Source: Butyriboletus loyo (taxonomy: Eukaryota > Basidiomycota > Agaricomycetes > Boletales > Boletaceae). From it: a stretch of DNA of 64,000 nt. Below the pieces are notes generated by a model. It made no database searches. It saw only the letters and a list, made by a program, of their open reading frames with translations, and was not told where the DNA came from. The stretch lies in the NCBI GenBank assembly GCA_038093515.1, contig JBBPSI010000048.1, positions 86,617-150,616 of the forward strand, written 5' to 3'. Each line of letters opens with the position of its first letter. The first letter of the stretch is position 1. Positions 10,488 through 21,536 of the stretch are shown piece after piece. The position numbers were made by a program, and so were the translations under genes.

Positions 10488-12230
10488 ATGTCCGTCCCCA
10501 CTGTGGTCATCCACGTTGAGCTGCCCGCATATTCAAACTCTTTCCACATCCAAGTACCAGAAAGTGCGACCGTACTAGACGTTAAACAAGCCATATCCTG
10601 CGAGTGCATCGGACATCCTCGGCCAGAGGGTCAGCGCGTGATATGGAGAGGTCGGTGCTTGGATGATCAGGAGAAAATAAGCGAACTATGGCCGGTAAGA
10701 AGAGCATTGGTGGCCCCGTCAGAGTCCTCACATCCACTCCGTTTAGAGCCAAGACGACCAACGTACCGTCCATCTGTCTGTGCGACCATCAGCTTGGATG
10801 AGTGATCTACCAAGCGCCGGTACTACCACATTGCCACCTAATCCAGCCAGAGAGAGTTCTTCCATGGGGTCCCAACAGCGTTCCACTCCCCCGGATGACA
10901 GTCTCGCATTCATTCGCTTCAAGCACTCGCAGGCACTCTGTTTACTTTCCAACTCCAAGTTGGCCGCTCCCAGTCCACCAGAGGACGTGAATGTCAAGCG
11001 GAGTGAGGCGAAGCTTACACTCCAGCGGTTAGGATATACTTGGCCAGATATCTTGGACGCCACCCCTCCGTTGGCGAGTACTCCCTCTGCCAATACCCTC
11101 GACTACGAGATTGTCACCTTCGAGTGCGAGCATTCCATTGTGATAGGTCTCTTTGTCCTAATTATGCTTACAGTCGCAGAGCATATCTCTCCCTTCTTTC
11201 CCCGAGGGGTACACCCTCTCCCTCGCAGGTGCATGCTCTCAATGTCCTCACGTATACTTTCTCTATCCTCTCTTTGCCATCACCACCACCACCGACGCCC
11301 ACTCCCTCGGTCCCAGATACGTCATCCGTCCCTCCACATGTGAACGACCTTCTCCGAGAGCTCGGTCTTCCGCTTCTTCGAGCAGCGCCAAATGCCAACG
11401 TCGATGTCACCGTTCAACCGGATGTCGCAGGAGCACCTCTCATCCCAGAGCATGCCGAAGGAAATGTTCTTAGAGAGATACCCATGCGCGCCCTCCTCGC
11501 TCCCTTATTAATGGTCGTTTTTCGAACGGTGCTCCTCCTTTATTTCTTTTCTCCCACACGCAAGCCCATACTAGGATTGTGCCTGATCGCATGGATCATT
11601 TACGAGATGTGGACTCATGTTCGCATCGTTATTCTGCGACCATTAGATAGGGCTGGCGGTAACGGAGCGGACGGTGCGCAGGTTAGAGGAGCCGCTGATG
11701 TTGCTCCCGTTGTCGCCCCCGTAGCTCAAGACAACGACCGTGTTGGAGACCGGAATCCGCTGCGACCAGGAGGTCGTGCCCCGAACACCGAGCCAACTCG
11801 CGACGCTCAACAAGCGCAAGGACCTCCAATACCAACGCAATCAAATAGGATTCTAGATAGCCTCGCCCTTACAAACGTCCATAACGAGAACAAACTACTA
11901 TGGCCCCTGCAACGGCCCACGACAGTTCCTGAACCGCCAAGTTTCCTCCACAAAGCGACGTCCTTCTTCTCTCTGCTTGTGGTTACCTTGCACCCAGAGG
12001 TGTACAATCGGAGAAGAGTTGCCCTTCGTCAGCGAGAAGGTCGGTTGCGTACGGAAATGAACGCCATGGAGCGGGGTGCGGAAGCGAGAAACGGCGAGCA
12101 AGAGTCAAGCGAGGAAGAACGAAGGAGAGATGCGTTTAGACAACAGCTCCAGACTCAACACGCCCAACGAGCAGCATGGGTCAAGCGCTATGCTGAACGT
12201 GTCAGGCAAGATGATTGGGTAGAGGAGTAG
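10488..12230 (+). CDS. HERP/Usa1-like ubiquitin-domain ER membrane protein
   Basis: Three exons (10488-10694, 10747-11123, 11174-12230) give 546 residues. Residues 1-85 are a ubiquitin-like fold: TVLDVKQAISCE, QRVIWRGRCLDDQEKISELWPS, then TVHLSVRPSAW across the first intron. This ending matches HERPUD-type domains, where LWPS is followed by HLVVHPSAW. A helix-rich middle leads to a hydrophobic hairpin (LLAPLLMVVFRTVLLLYFF, then LGLCLIAWIIYEMW) and a charged C-terminal coiled stretch. HERP and yeast Usa1 organise the Hrd1 ubiquitin ligase in ER-associated degradation, so an ERAD scaffold role is likely. Only 92 bp separate it from the preceding oxidoreductase. I chose ATG 10488 because the ubiquitin fold starts at once; an upstream ATG at about 10422 would add a low-complexity leader. 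Confidence 0.7.
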
Positions 12231-12355
12231 ATGAGTATTTAACACCTTCATTTGTACATCTCTCGGGATATTATTTATCATTGGAAGTAATCATCTACTT
12301 TGATTGCACGCGATTTGACCGCAATGAACTAGTCTGAATGTGCAGGATATAGTCA

Positions 12356-13591
12356 TCATTCGCTTTCATCCTCATCATCCTCATCCTCGTCTGCGAATTC
12401 ACTCAATAGAGGTCCACTACCATCGGATCCATTGGCATCGCCAAATTCTCCTACACCTTCACCCTCGTCCTCGTCTTCATCCTCCTCATCCTCGCTTTCT
12501 CCTCCTAATTCGACGTCTTCTACACTACCTTCTTCGTCGCCACTCTCTATGGGGGGTTCTATGTTCATCCGATCCCCCTCTTCTTCGCTCTCTCCTTCCA
12601 CGTATCGAGTTGGCCGCCGGGCATTGGATGGATGGGTAAGGGTGCGACTTTTCGATGCCAATGACGCAGGAGCCGAGGAAGATCGCGTTTCAATTTGGGA
12701 CAACACCATATCGAGCTTTCCGTTCAAGGACAACAAACTTTCATGTAATGCCAATCGCGTTGTCAATGTAGCATGGAGACCTGCCAATCTGGCTACCAAG
12801 TCCGGCATCTAGAATTAGTGAGATCTTCGAAGAAAGGACGCGTAGACAACCCAAACGCACTGTCATGAGATGACCACTGTGTACAGTGAGCGTTGTTTTT
12901 ATCCAGGAGATTAAAACTGTGCCTCTCTGTGAACTAGCACCTCCGCCACCGCCCTTCATATTCGCAGCTCTTGCGCCTCTTCCTAGTCTCTCCATGCAGG
13001 CTAAGAGAAGGGGTAGCGCAAGTTGAGGAGGCAACCGTCTCACGGTATTTCGAATGAGCATGATGTCAGAGTGCGCTAAACATGTCTCCAAAAGCCGTGA
13101 GTCAGACGAATGTAAAGCTTGTATGAGTGTCCGTGTAAGCGAATGCGCAGGTACGACATTAGGGGAATCTGGCTGTCTGTCAGGCCTTGAAGACGCGCCA
13201 GGCTCCTTGTCGTTGTCTGATTCTGAGTCCTTGTTCCCGGCGTCGGCGCCATTCAAGGCCGACAATCTCTGTCCAAGACTTAGTTCAGCGAGGTCGGCGT
13301 CGAGAGTTCCTTCTACTTGGCGAGCTGCGAGATCTTCGAGGGCTTGGTCCTGCCCGAGTTCCGTGCCAGAATGTATGGCCAACGTCGAGGACTCGGCATA
13401 GCGGGCATTTTTGGGTGCGATCTGAGATTATGAGACACCCAACGGTGGTTATGGGACTCTGGTGTACTCACTGTAGTCGCGGTGTGATTTTCTATCCGTG
13501 TCTCGTCGGTAGCAATGTGGGGCGCAGGGACGGTAGTCTTCCGCACGGATGATTTTGTACGCGGTTTCTTCGGCCTCGGTGCGGCGTCCAT
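12356..13591 (-). CDS. Utp12-domain nucleolar protein without WD40 repeats
   Basis: Three exons (13591-13472, 13421-12861, 12808-12356) total 1134 nt, 377 residues. A lysine-rich N terminus (RPKKPRTKSS) and an acidic linker precede the Utp12 domain: LTRTLIQALHSSDSRLLETC, LIRNTVRRLPPQLALPLLLA, SWIKTTLTVHSGHLMTMPDL and LVARLAGLHATL. This module ends Utp4-group (t-UTP) proteins such as Utp5/WDR43, Utp9 and Utp12 of the small-subunit processome and mediates their assembly. The tail is strongly acidic, with long Glu/Asp runs, as in many nucleolar proteins. No WD40 propeller is encoded between this gene and its neighbours, so it is a short Utp9/Utp5-like form. The region 13592-13913 upstream (322 bp, shared with PHO85) holds no other gene. 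Confidence 0.75.
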
Positions 13592-13913
13592 TGTAGAGTC
13601 TGTAAACCAACCGGCCTGCCCAACGTTTAAAAAAAATGCACTTCGTCAAGGATGAATTGGCGCACTTTCGACAGCTTTGATGGTAGAAAGAATAAAATTG
13701 TTTTGATAACACATCCGAGCGTTTGACTTGCCTGATCGGTGACAAATTTGCCGGATCCCACCACAACTCGCTGAACAGTCCAGTCCCGCCAAACTCTGTC
13801 CCACTCTTCTAGAGTGCTCAATCTCATCCGCTCGCCTTCTCGGCGGTATCGTTTCACATAACTTGCACTAGTCTTGCAAGTTGATAACCCCTACTTGTCA
13901 CTCAAATCTCAGC

Positions 13914-15472
13914 ATGAACTACATCCAGGTAAACATGACCCATCGTCTCGCCATGCTTTCGTACTGACATAAACTAGCTAGAGAAACTAGGTACAGACTC
14001 CATCTTTGATTCAGATGGCGGTTCCGCTCATTGATCCCGATACAGGTGAGGGCACATACGCTACGGTGTACAAGGTATCGTCCCCGCTCTCGCCGTTGGA
14101 TCCTCTTCTCACTGCGTTTGACGTAGGGGCGCTCCAGGACCACCAATGAAATCGTCGCTTTGAAGGAGATTCACCTGGATGCGGAGGAAGGCACGCCATC
14201 CACTGCCATCCGGGAAATTTCCCTTATGAAGGAGTTGAAGCACGTCAACATCGTGCGCCTTCACGACGTCATACACACGGAGACAAAACTCGTTCTGATA
14301 TTCGAGTACTGTGACCAAGATCTTAAAAAGTATATGGATCAACACGGCGACCGCGGCGCTCTCGAACCCGCGACGGTTCGAAGCTTCATGTATCAACTCC
14401 TTAAGGGCACCTCTTTCTGTCACGAAAACCGTGTATTGCACCGTGATCTCAAGCCCCAGAATCTTCTTATCAATCGCAAAGGGGAGCTCAAACTAGGTGA
14501 CTTTGGATTGGCACGGGCTTTTGGAGTCCCTGTCAACACGTTCTCGAACGAGGCATGTAGCAGCATTTTTTGCACTTCGGGTTTTTCTTTGAACACCTAT
14601 TTTAGGTTGTTACCCTGTGGTACCGCGCTCCCGACGTGCTCTTGGGTTCTCGGACATATAACACTTCCATCGATGTTTGGTCGTGCGGATGTATATTTGC
14701 AGAAATGATCTCGGGTGTGCCTCTATTCCGTGGTCGCGACAACCAAGATCAGCTCCTCCACATCATGCGGATCATAGGCACCCCGGACGACCGTGTGCTG
14801 AGGAAGATAGCCACCGATTCAGTACGTGGTCCCAAGTTACCCCCCGTGTTTATTTTCACCTCATCGCCCGATAGCCGGAAATTACTATCAAGCAATACCC
14901 CAAATACCCCAAACTTTCCTTTCAACAAGTTCTCCCAAAAGCGTCGCCTCCGGGTACGTCCTCTGCTTCGAATAAAAAAACCCTCTGTTGACGTGATCCT
15001 GATAGCAATCGACCTACTCGAGCGTCTGCTCCAATTTGATCCCAGCAAGCGAATCACCGCCACAGAAGCGTTATCGCACCCCTACTTTACATCTACGGCC
15101 AGCCCTGCATATGGTCCATCTCCGACACCTGGGTCAATGCCGCCCCCTCAATTTAATTTCCCCCATCCTCACCCACATGTCCACCATCAGCCACAGCCAC
15201 AAGTCCCGCAGCAGCAACAACAAACTCAGCAACCACAGCAGATAATAGTTCAACAGCCAGGACAACAACTTGTTCCTCAGCAACCAGGGTACCCCCCTCA
15301 CCCGCAGTCAATGTTTGTTACACAGGACGCTGCACGTATGCAGGTTCAGGCGCAAGTACAAGCCATGGCGCAAGCACAAGCCCAAGTTGCCCATGCTCAT
15401 GCTCAGGCTCACGTTAATCCGCAGGGCTACGGAGCTGGCGGGTACCCGGCACAGTATCAGCATCCCAGGTGA
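13914..15472 (+). CDS. PHO85: Cyclin-dependent kinase Pho85
   Basis: Phosphate- and nutrient-responsive cyclin-dependent kinase. Seven exons (13914-13928, 13978-13990, 14046-14074, 14127-14552, 14606-14821, 14875-14953, 15006-15472) give 414 residues. Motifs: glycine loop [19 protein letters not shown] lysine, PSTAIRE helix, HRDLKPQN catalytic loop, DFGLARAFG, and [11 protein letters not shown]. The APD rather than APE, and the [11 protein letters not shown] activation loop, are typical of Pho85 rather than Cdc28. The first three exons are tiny (15, 13 and 29 nt). Intron 4 (14553-14605) starts with GC instead of GT. Past the kinase fold (about residue 300) lies a Pro/Gln/Ala-rich tail of about 100 residues, longer than in yeast. 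BCY1 follows on the same strand 175 bp downstream. Confidence 0.95.
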
Positions 15473-15647
15473 TCTCTATTCTTGTCGTCCATGTCGTTTT
15501 ACTTGTCTTGTACTGTTTTCGATGAGTCGATGTGGTGTTGTAGGATGTATAGAACACATTACAGCCAGTTTATAGTTTTCTGAACGTGGGAGAGCGTTTT
15601 ACCTCCCAAACGTAAAACACAATCGCAGTACCTCTTGGTCTACGACG

Positions 15648-17238
15648 ATGTCAACGTTTGACTCACTTGTCGCCGACTTGACTCGCGACGTGTACCGTGT
15701 GCAACCAAAAGATGCTCTCCAGTTCTGTGCCAATTGGTTTCAGTCGCGTTTGGAAGAGCAGCGTACACGTACACGGGACGCGTTGGCTCTCCGTGGACAC
15801 TCGTCCACACAAGACCAGCTCCCTGCCGATTTCTATGTCGACACTCTCGCCCCCCGCAACGTAACCCCGACACCCGTCTCCCCGTTCTCACACGTCGCTA
15901 CCTTGCGCCGTGCATCTTCGTTCCACACCACCTTCTCCCACAGCCCTTTTGGCAGACTGAATGTCCCCGGGAATGCATTGCTCTCTGTCGATGCCAACGG
16001 TGCTAGCAATGGCATGGGACCACCCACGTTCACGCTTGACGGTCGTGAACTTCCTCCCACCTCTCCCCTCTCCACCGATCCATCCAACTCTTTTGCGCGA
16101 TATGACGCCACATCCACACCCACTATGTCCAACTCTCTCTCGTTGGGTCCGAGTGACTACCTACAGGCCCCCTCCGCCACTATCTTGGCGCGTCGCACAT
16201 CCGTTAGCGCAGAGCCGATTGCCGTTGACAGTGGCCACGATGATCCTCTACCTGTTTACCCCAAAACACCTGACCAACTCCGCCGTATCAAAGCGTCCAT
16301 TGCAAGCAACTTCATATTTCGTGACCTGGATGAGGAACAAGAAACCGGCGTGCTGAAAGCCATGCAGGAGCGTCACGTGAACAAGGATGAAGTGGTCATT
16401 CGGCAAGGTGATGTAGGAGAATACTTTTACGTCGTCGAATCTGGTCTTTTTCATTGTTACATTCGCCCCGAACCCTTACCACCTACATGGCTTACGGACA
16501 ATCCATCCTCGACCACGTCGTCCCAAGCCGACAAGTTCCTGCAGCCTGGTTATCATGCTGTTTATGGACGCAAGGTCATGGAGTGCAAGCCAGGGAACTC
16601 GTTTGGGGAGCTTGCCCTGATGTATGGACATCCCCGTGCAGCGACCGTACAAGCTATAGAGCCGTCGACTGTGTGGGCACTGGATCGTACCACGTTCCGA
16701 ACTATCATTTTGAAGGCAGCGCATAGGCGACGGACCATGTACGAGCACTTTTTGTCCACGGTCCCACTGCTTTCCTCCCTTGAGCCTGGGGAAAGAAGCA
16801 AGATCGCGGACGCCCTTGTGAGCAGGGTGTATCCTGACGGAGAAGCAGTTGTCAGCCAAGGCGAGATGGGAGATACCTTTTTCTTCGTCGAGGAGGGAGA
16901 AGCCGTTGTCACCAAAAAGCAGGGGGGCGAGGAAGATGAATGGCGCGAGATCGCTGTCGGTCGCCTCAAGAAAGGGGATTACTTTGGAGGTGAGCATTTC
17001 GTTGGAGCACTGTGTGTATATCAATGCCAAAGTATATGTGACAGAGCTGTCTTTACTCCGACTCGCGCCGAGAGCTGCGACGGTGAGTGCAGTGCACCGG
17101 GCTGACCAGAGCCAGCCCAAGCTCAAAGTTGCGGCGCTGGATGCGCCGTCCTTTACGCGACTCCTTGGACCGCTGAGGGAGATCATGGAGAGAACGGCTG
17201 GAGAGAGCTATGGCTTGGTGCCAAGGTCCAGTCGCTGA
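15648..17238 (+). CDS. BCY1: cAMP-dependent protein kinase regulatory subunit
   Basis: Inhibitory subunit of PKA. Two exons (15648-16989 and 17045-17238) give 511 residues. The N-terminal 40 residues are the dimerisation/docking helix pair (LVADLTRDVYRVQPKDALQF). Two PKA-type basic sites follow: RRASS at about residue 88 and RRTSV at about residue 184; the second has the position and form of the pseudosubstrate/autophosphorylation site of type II subunits. Both cyclic-nucleotide domains are complete: phosphate-binding cassettes FGELALMYGHPRAAT and FGELSLLRLAPRAAT (the second made across the intron), each with the cAMP-contacting Glu and Arg. The Ser/Pro-rich linker between docking domain and inhibitor site is long, as usual for basidiomycetes. 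Identity is secure. Confidence 0.95.
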
Positions 17239-17525
17239 ACCGGATGAGGAGTTTATTGGTGATCTTGTAGCATCTGTTGGTATACCTTGTAGTGAGTTGG
17301 TTGGTTGTATCGTATTGTATAGAACGGTTGCTGAGTGTGTTGCGATGCCAACCAGACGAGACTAAAAGTCTGACAGTGTTCCATACCTTCTTCTGTTCCC
17401 TTCCCTCACCCCGCGCTCGTTCTCGTCCATGTGCCCACAACTGGCAACAAGTCGCGTTTGAGATAGTCCGTCGATTAGCTTGCAAGTCATTCCTTCTTTC
17501 TCGCCCATCAAGCAACGACCTGGCC

Positions 17526-18700
17526 ATGAATCCATCCCGTGGCTTCCACCGTCGTTTTTTCAACAAGAGGCAGGGCCTTGGCGGAGGTGAGTACCTCGAG
17601 TCAATTCTCATGTTCGTCCCCTCAGTACATCTTCCATGCGCATAGTCTTGGGGGGTTTACTGTGAGTCCCTACTATCTGACGGGTGAAACGGTCATGCAA
17701 CTCTCATTTCACTTCAGTAGTGGTAGTTCGACATCCAGTTCCGCGAGCCAGAGCACGACGGTTTCTGCGGCCTCGAAGGGCAGCGATTCCATTGGCCTTA
17801 GCGGAATAGTTGGTGGAGTCACCAGTCTCATCGGTGATGTTACAACTGCGGTCTTGCCATCGTCGGGATCTTCCTCCACTACGACATCAAGTACTCCCTG
17901 ACATCATTCATCTTCTAGTTCGACTGGCTCGACAACCCGTCCGGCTTCTTTAGCAAATACAACTTCCTCGTAAGTCCTTCCCAAGTTTCGTACGGTCTCT
18001 GGTTGAGATTATCAGGACTTTGTCGACGACCAGCACCTCGACCACCTCGATCACTCCCACCTCGGCACCTACGCCAACATCATCAGCCTCTGGTACCGTC
18101 TACGTCTCATCTGACGGTACTCGCATCGTGTATATTACCAGCACGCTACCGGCTGCGTCTGCGACAGCTACTCCTACCACGTCATTCTTGCAGAATCCAT
18201 CTCTGGAAGGTGGTATATTTGCGCTTGTCGGTATCGTCGTTCTCATCATCATCATCGTCGCCGTCACGTGGGTTATTCGCAAACGCCGCCGTGATTGTCT
18301 CGAGAGAGATACTGCCGCCGCCGTCACCTTTGATCCTGGCGCGACGGACCGCTACGAACGTCAAGAAGAGTCGATCGAAAAGCGCCGACTGAGCGTAAGC
18401 TCCTCGGGCCATGGATATAGATACGGGTATGGTGTGGGGCCGGCATATGGGCCTCGGCAAGCGTATCATGGCGCCATGGATTATGGACAGTATCCTGGAG
18501 CTGCGTATCCTGCCCATTCTCCGAACCCAGTTCCGTACCAGACACCATCGCCTGCTGCCCCGCAACCCGCCGCACAAGGCGGTGCGAATCTCAAGCGCAA
18601 GTTCTCTGATCGCAAACCCGTACCTCCGCTCCTACCTAGCCCCGCACACGATCCTTCCAGTGCCCATGTTTCTATTCCCCCACAGTTTAAACAACAGTGA
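17526..18700 (+). CDS. Ser/Thr-rich single-pass membrane protein (in-frame stop in current reading)
   Basis: No family recognised. Reading from ATG 17526 across short introns, the first exons encode a basic N terminus (FHRRFFNKRQG) and a Ser/Thr-rich segment. After an intron at about 17977-18015 comes more Ser/Thr-rich sequence, a transmembrane helix (GIFALVGIVVLIIIIVAVTWV, about 18212-18274), a basic stop-transfer RKRRR, and a Tyr/Pro/Gly-rich cytoplasmic tail ending at TGA 18698-18700. The layout resembles fungal wall sensors of the Mid2/WSC kind, without a visible signal peptide or WSC domain. A TGA at 17899-17901 interrupts the Ser/Thr frame, and I found no phase-preserving intron that removes it. 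Either a splice choice is missed, the base sequence is wrong, or the gene is broken. Exon structure upstream of 18015 is uncertain. Confidence 0.5.
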
Positions 18701-19523
18701 TCTTGCAGGGGGAAAGTGTATGGGCCACTTGGTGCTGGATACGATGAGAACGAATTCGGTGGGCCAAGTGATCTTGAAACCTCGAGCATCTTTTGACGAA
18801 TATGAAAAGGATGTTGGACAATCCGCGTTTTCATACCCAGATACCTCCTCTTATCTTTTGTCGGTGTTGATACAGCATGCTGGTCCTGATCCCGTGTATC
18901 ACCGACGATCCCTCGTGCTGTCGAGCGAGATGTTGCCATCTTTTCTTTTCTTTATTTCTATTTTTTTTTTCCAGAAAGGACAGTTTCTGCGTGGTTCTAA
19001 CATATTTCCATCCTGATTTGCTGTGCGTATCAGTGATGTGATTCGATCATTTGTTCATCTATCCGAATTGAAGTGATTGTCACAGATTCATGTATCGATA
19101 GCTTGAATGATGGAAATGTCAATTTCCAATGTACTCCAGGACCCACGTGCGTCAAGTGAAGCGAAAGTCTTTCGAAAATGAGCAAACCAAGGAGAGAGAA
19201 CACGCCCCTACTTGGACGCGAGAACGACGGCGCGTGTTGCCAGTGTACGTGAGCAAGGGGACGTTGAACACTGACGCGAACCTTCTTGCGCCTTCAATGT
19301 CTGCGGAACAGCAGGACGAGTGAAAGAGATGCTTCTTTACACAAACGGGTGTCAAATGGGCCATTAGAAGGTAGTGGACGGAGGTGATCGGGGAATCGGG
19401 CGATTTACGGAGCTTTGCTTACTGGAGTCCCGCCGATCGATGACCGCGGAGGTTGAAGATCAGTGGTGACGTCACCCTTGAAAGGTTCATAAATCAGCCC
19501 CTCCGATTTGGTGCGCTTCAGCC
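18701..19523. other. Long intergenic region
   Basis: An 823-bp stretch with no supported gene. It holds the 3' flank of the membrane-protein gene, a T-rich run near 18958-18972, and the presumed promoter of the YTP1-like gene. A 64-codon open frame at about 19129-19323 has no recognisable features. No tRNA or repeat was seen. Confidence 0.5.
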
Positions 19524-21450
19524 ATGCTCGTTCTTGTCCTCCTCGTACCCCTATTCGTACGTGCCTCCCCTACGATCAACGAGACCGAGATACTACAGTG
19601 GCATCTTCCCACTCCCCCATCTTATTGGTCCACAGACATTCAGGACCGTGATCCCAACGTCGCACGTGACCCTGCTCTCATCGCACTCCATGTTCTCTTC
19701 ATGTCCCTCGCCTTTTTCGTCGCACTCCCCGCTCGTACGCTTCTTCCCATCTCTCCCTCCCAAACTCATATCCTCCAGGAATCGCTCTCCGCTCTGCTAA
19801 TCATTCCTACCATGGTCTCGCACTCGTCTCGTTCTACGCTCTCTCCGCCCTCGGCTGTGCTACCAGCAGTCTCTACAGAAAACTCACCCCTGACATGTAA
19901 GCGATTCCTACCGTAACCTCGTCATCCCCTTCACCCTTCCCTCGTCAGGTACGAAGGCTCGACCCACTCCACCCACGGTTACCTGGTTTTGCTCCTCAGC
20001 CTCATCTTATCCGCTGTCGAGATTGCCGCGTTCTTCATTCGTCTATATACTTTCTACAGAGCCCCTTTCAAACTCACTCTGAGCCAATTCTGGCGTTCGG
20101 TGGTTTTAGGCCATCCTTCTCCATCAGAGTATTCCGGGCTCGTCCCAGAAGACCCCGAAGAGTACGACGACATCAAACCACCCTCCTCTCACGCACATCG
20201 CCACTCTGCCCTCTCCTCTCACGTCGTTTTTGATGCCGAATCTTCAAGGCATTCTGACGACACCCTTCGCGATATCGTAGTAACCCACGTCCCTCTTCCT
20301 AAACAACCCTGGTCCCATCGCATCACACAGGCCGCATGTGCTACCCTCGAGAGGTCCCTCGTGTTTGCTGCGTTCGTGATGCTTGCGTCCGGCGTTGTTA
20401 TCTACACCGGTGGTTGTCGCGACAGTTACATCAACGGCTGCCTCGCCCATCTCATCAGTAAGAAGAGCGATGTTCTGATTTCGTAACGTTTCCCTGATCC
20501 TCCCTATCCCAGAGGGTGGAATATTCTGGTGCTATGGCCTCTTTACGTTCGCTCGCTTCTTGGGCTCACATTCGGAGATGGGGTGGGCATGGAACATTTC
20601 TCCGATCGGTAACACCATCTCGGCAGAACTCGTGGAATCCACCGTCATCTTTCTCTACGGAGTCACCAACACCTGGATGGAGAGGTTTGGCGCCAAACCG
20701 GGCGATCCTTACACAACGAAGCAGATACAGCATATCAGCATTGCAGTACGTAGAACCACTGCACCCCCCCCGTCTGCCCTACTCAATCTCCACTTTTCTC
20801 AAGGTCATGTTTTGGTTTGCTGGTCTTGTCGGGATGGGAATGGAGTCTAAGCGTGTTCGGCGTTGGCTGGCAGCATCTTCGACAGTTGTTGTAGGACCAG
20901 CACTCAATACCAGCACTACAGAACCACCCAGCTACAGAACCAGCTTCAATCCCTTCCCGGCCCTTGTCATTGGCGTCACAGGCACTGCCATGAGCGCCCA
21001 TGCACAGGCTTATCTCTTCCAGGTAGAGTCTGGCTGGTGTCCCATTCACCATATCTAATACGCGGACAGGTCCAGATCCATCAATTATGGGGTTGGCTCC
21101 TGCTTGGGTTTTCGGTCCTCAGGTGCTTGACGTATTTCTTCCTTTGGCTTGGCCCACCCAACTCCGTCCTCCCTTCTCGGCCGCCGACTGAAGCCCTGGG
21201 AAGCTTCTTCCTGGCATGCGGTGGTCTGATGTTCATGTTTAGCACTGAAGAACTTACCCTCGCAGCCATGAGGAAAGGGCGTGATGGTCAGCCTGTTTCT
21301 TCTTCCTCGTAATAGTCCTCATCCGTTTTCTTGACAGACATGATGATGTTTCTCAACGTCACAGTTGCGATCACATGCTTCGCATTCTGCTGGACGCTCT
21401 GCGTTGTCACATTCAATGGATGGCTCAAGGCTCGGAAAGTGGTGGCTTGA
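19524..21450 (+). CDS. YTP1: YTP1-like multispanning membrane protein (DUF2427/Ytp1 C-terminal)
   Basis: Membrane protein of the fungal Ytp1 family; function not well known. ATG 19524 starts a signal peptide (MLVLVLLVPLFVRA). The mature N terminus carries LQWHLPTPPSYWSTDI, then the DUF2427 membrane block (LHVLFMSLAFFVALPAR, HGLALVSFYALSALG, HGYLVLLLSLILSAVEIAAFFI). After a hydrophilic loop the Ytp1 C-terminal region follows: GGIFWCYGLFTFARFLGS, GWAWNISP, VESTVIFLYGVTNTWMERFG, QLWGWLLLGFSVLRCLTYFFL, and FSTEELTLAAMR. About seven exons; the last (from about 21336) ends in a helix and the stop TGA 21448-21450. The phrase WMERFG and the late EELTLAA block are good family markers. Convergent with COQ2, with 86 bp between. 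Confidence 0.8.
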
Positions 21451-21536
21451 TCTCTGACTACGGTTCTTGGCATCACTCAACTTTGTATCTTGTTTTGTAC
21501 CTTTTGTCATTGCTAGCATGTTGTACTGTTGTATTA

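Noticed and set aside
19129..19323. 64-codon frame between the membrane-protein and YTP1 genes
   Set aside because: Charged, unstructured translation, no splice or start context; chance frame.
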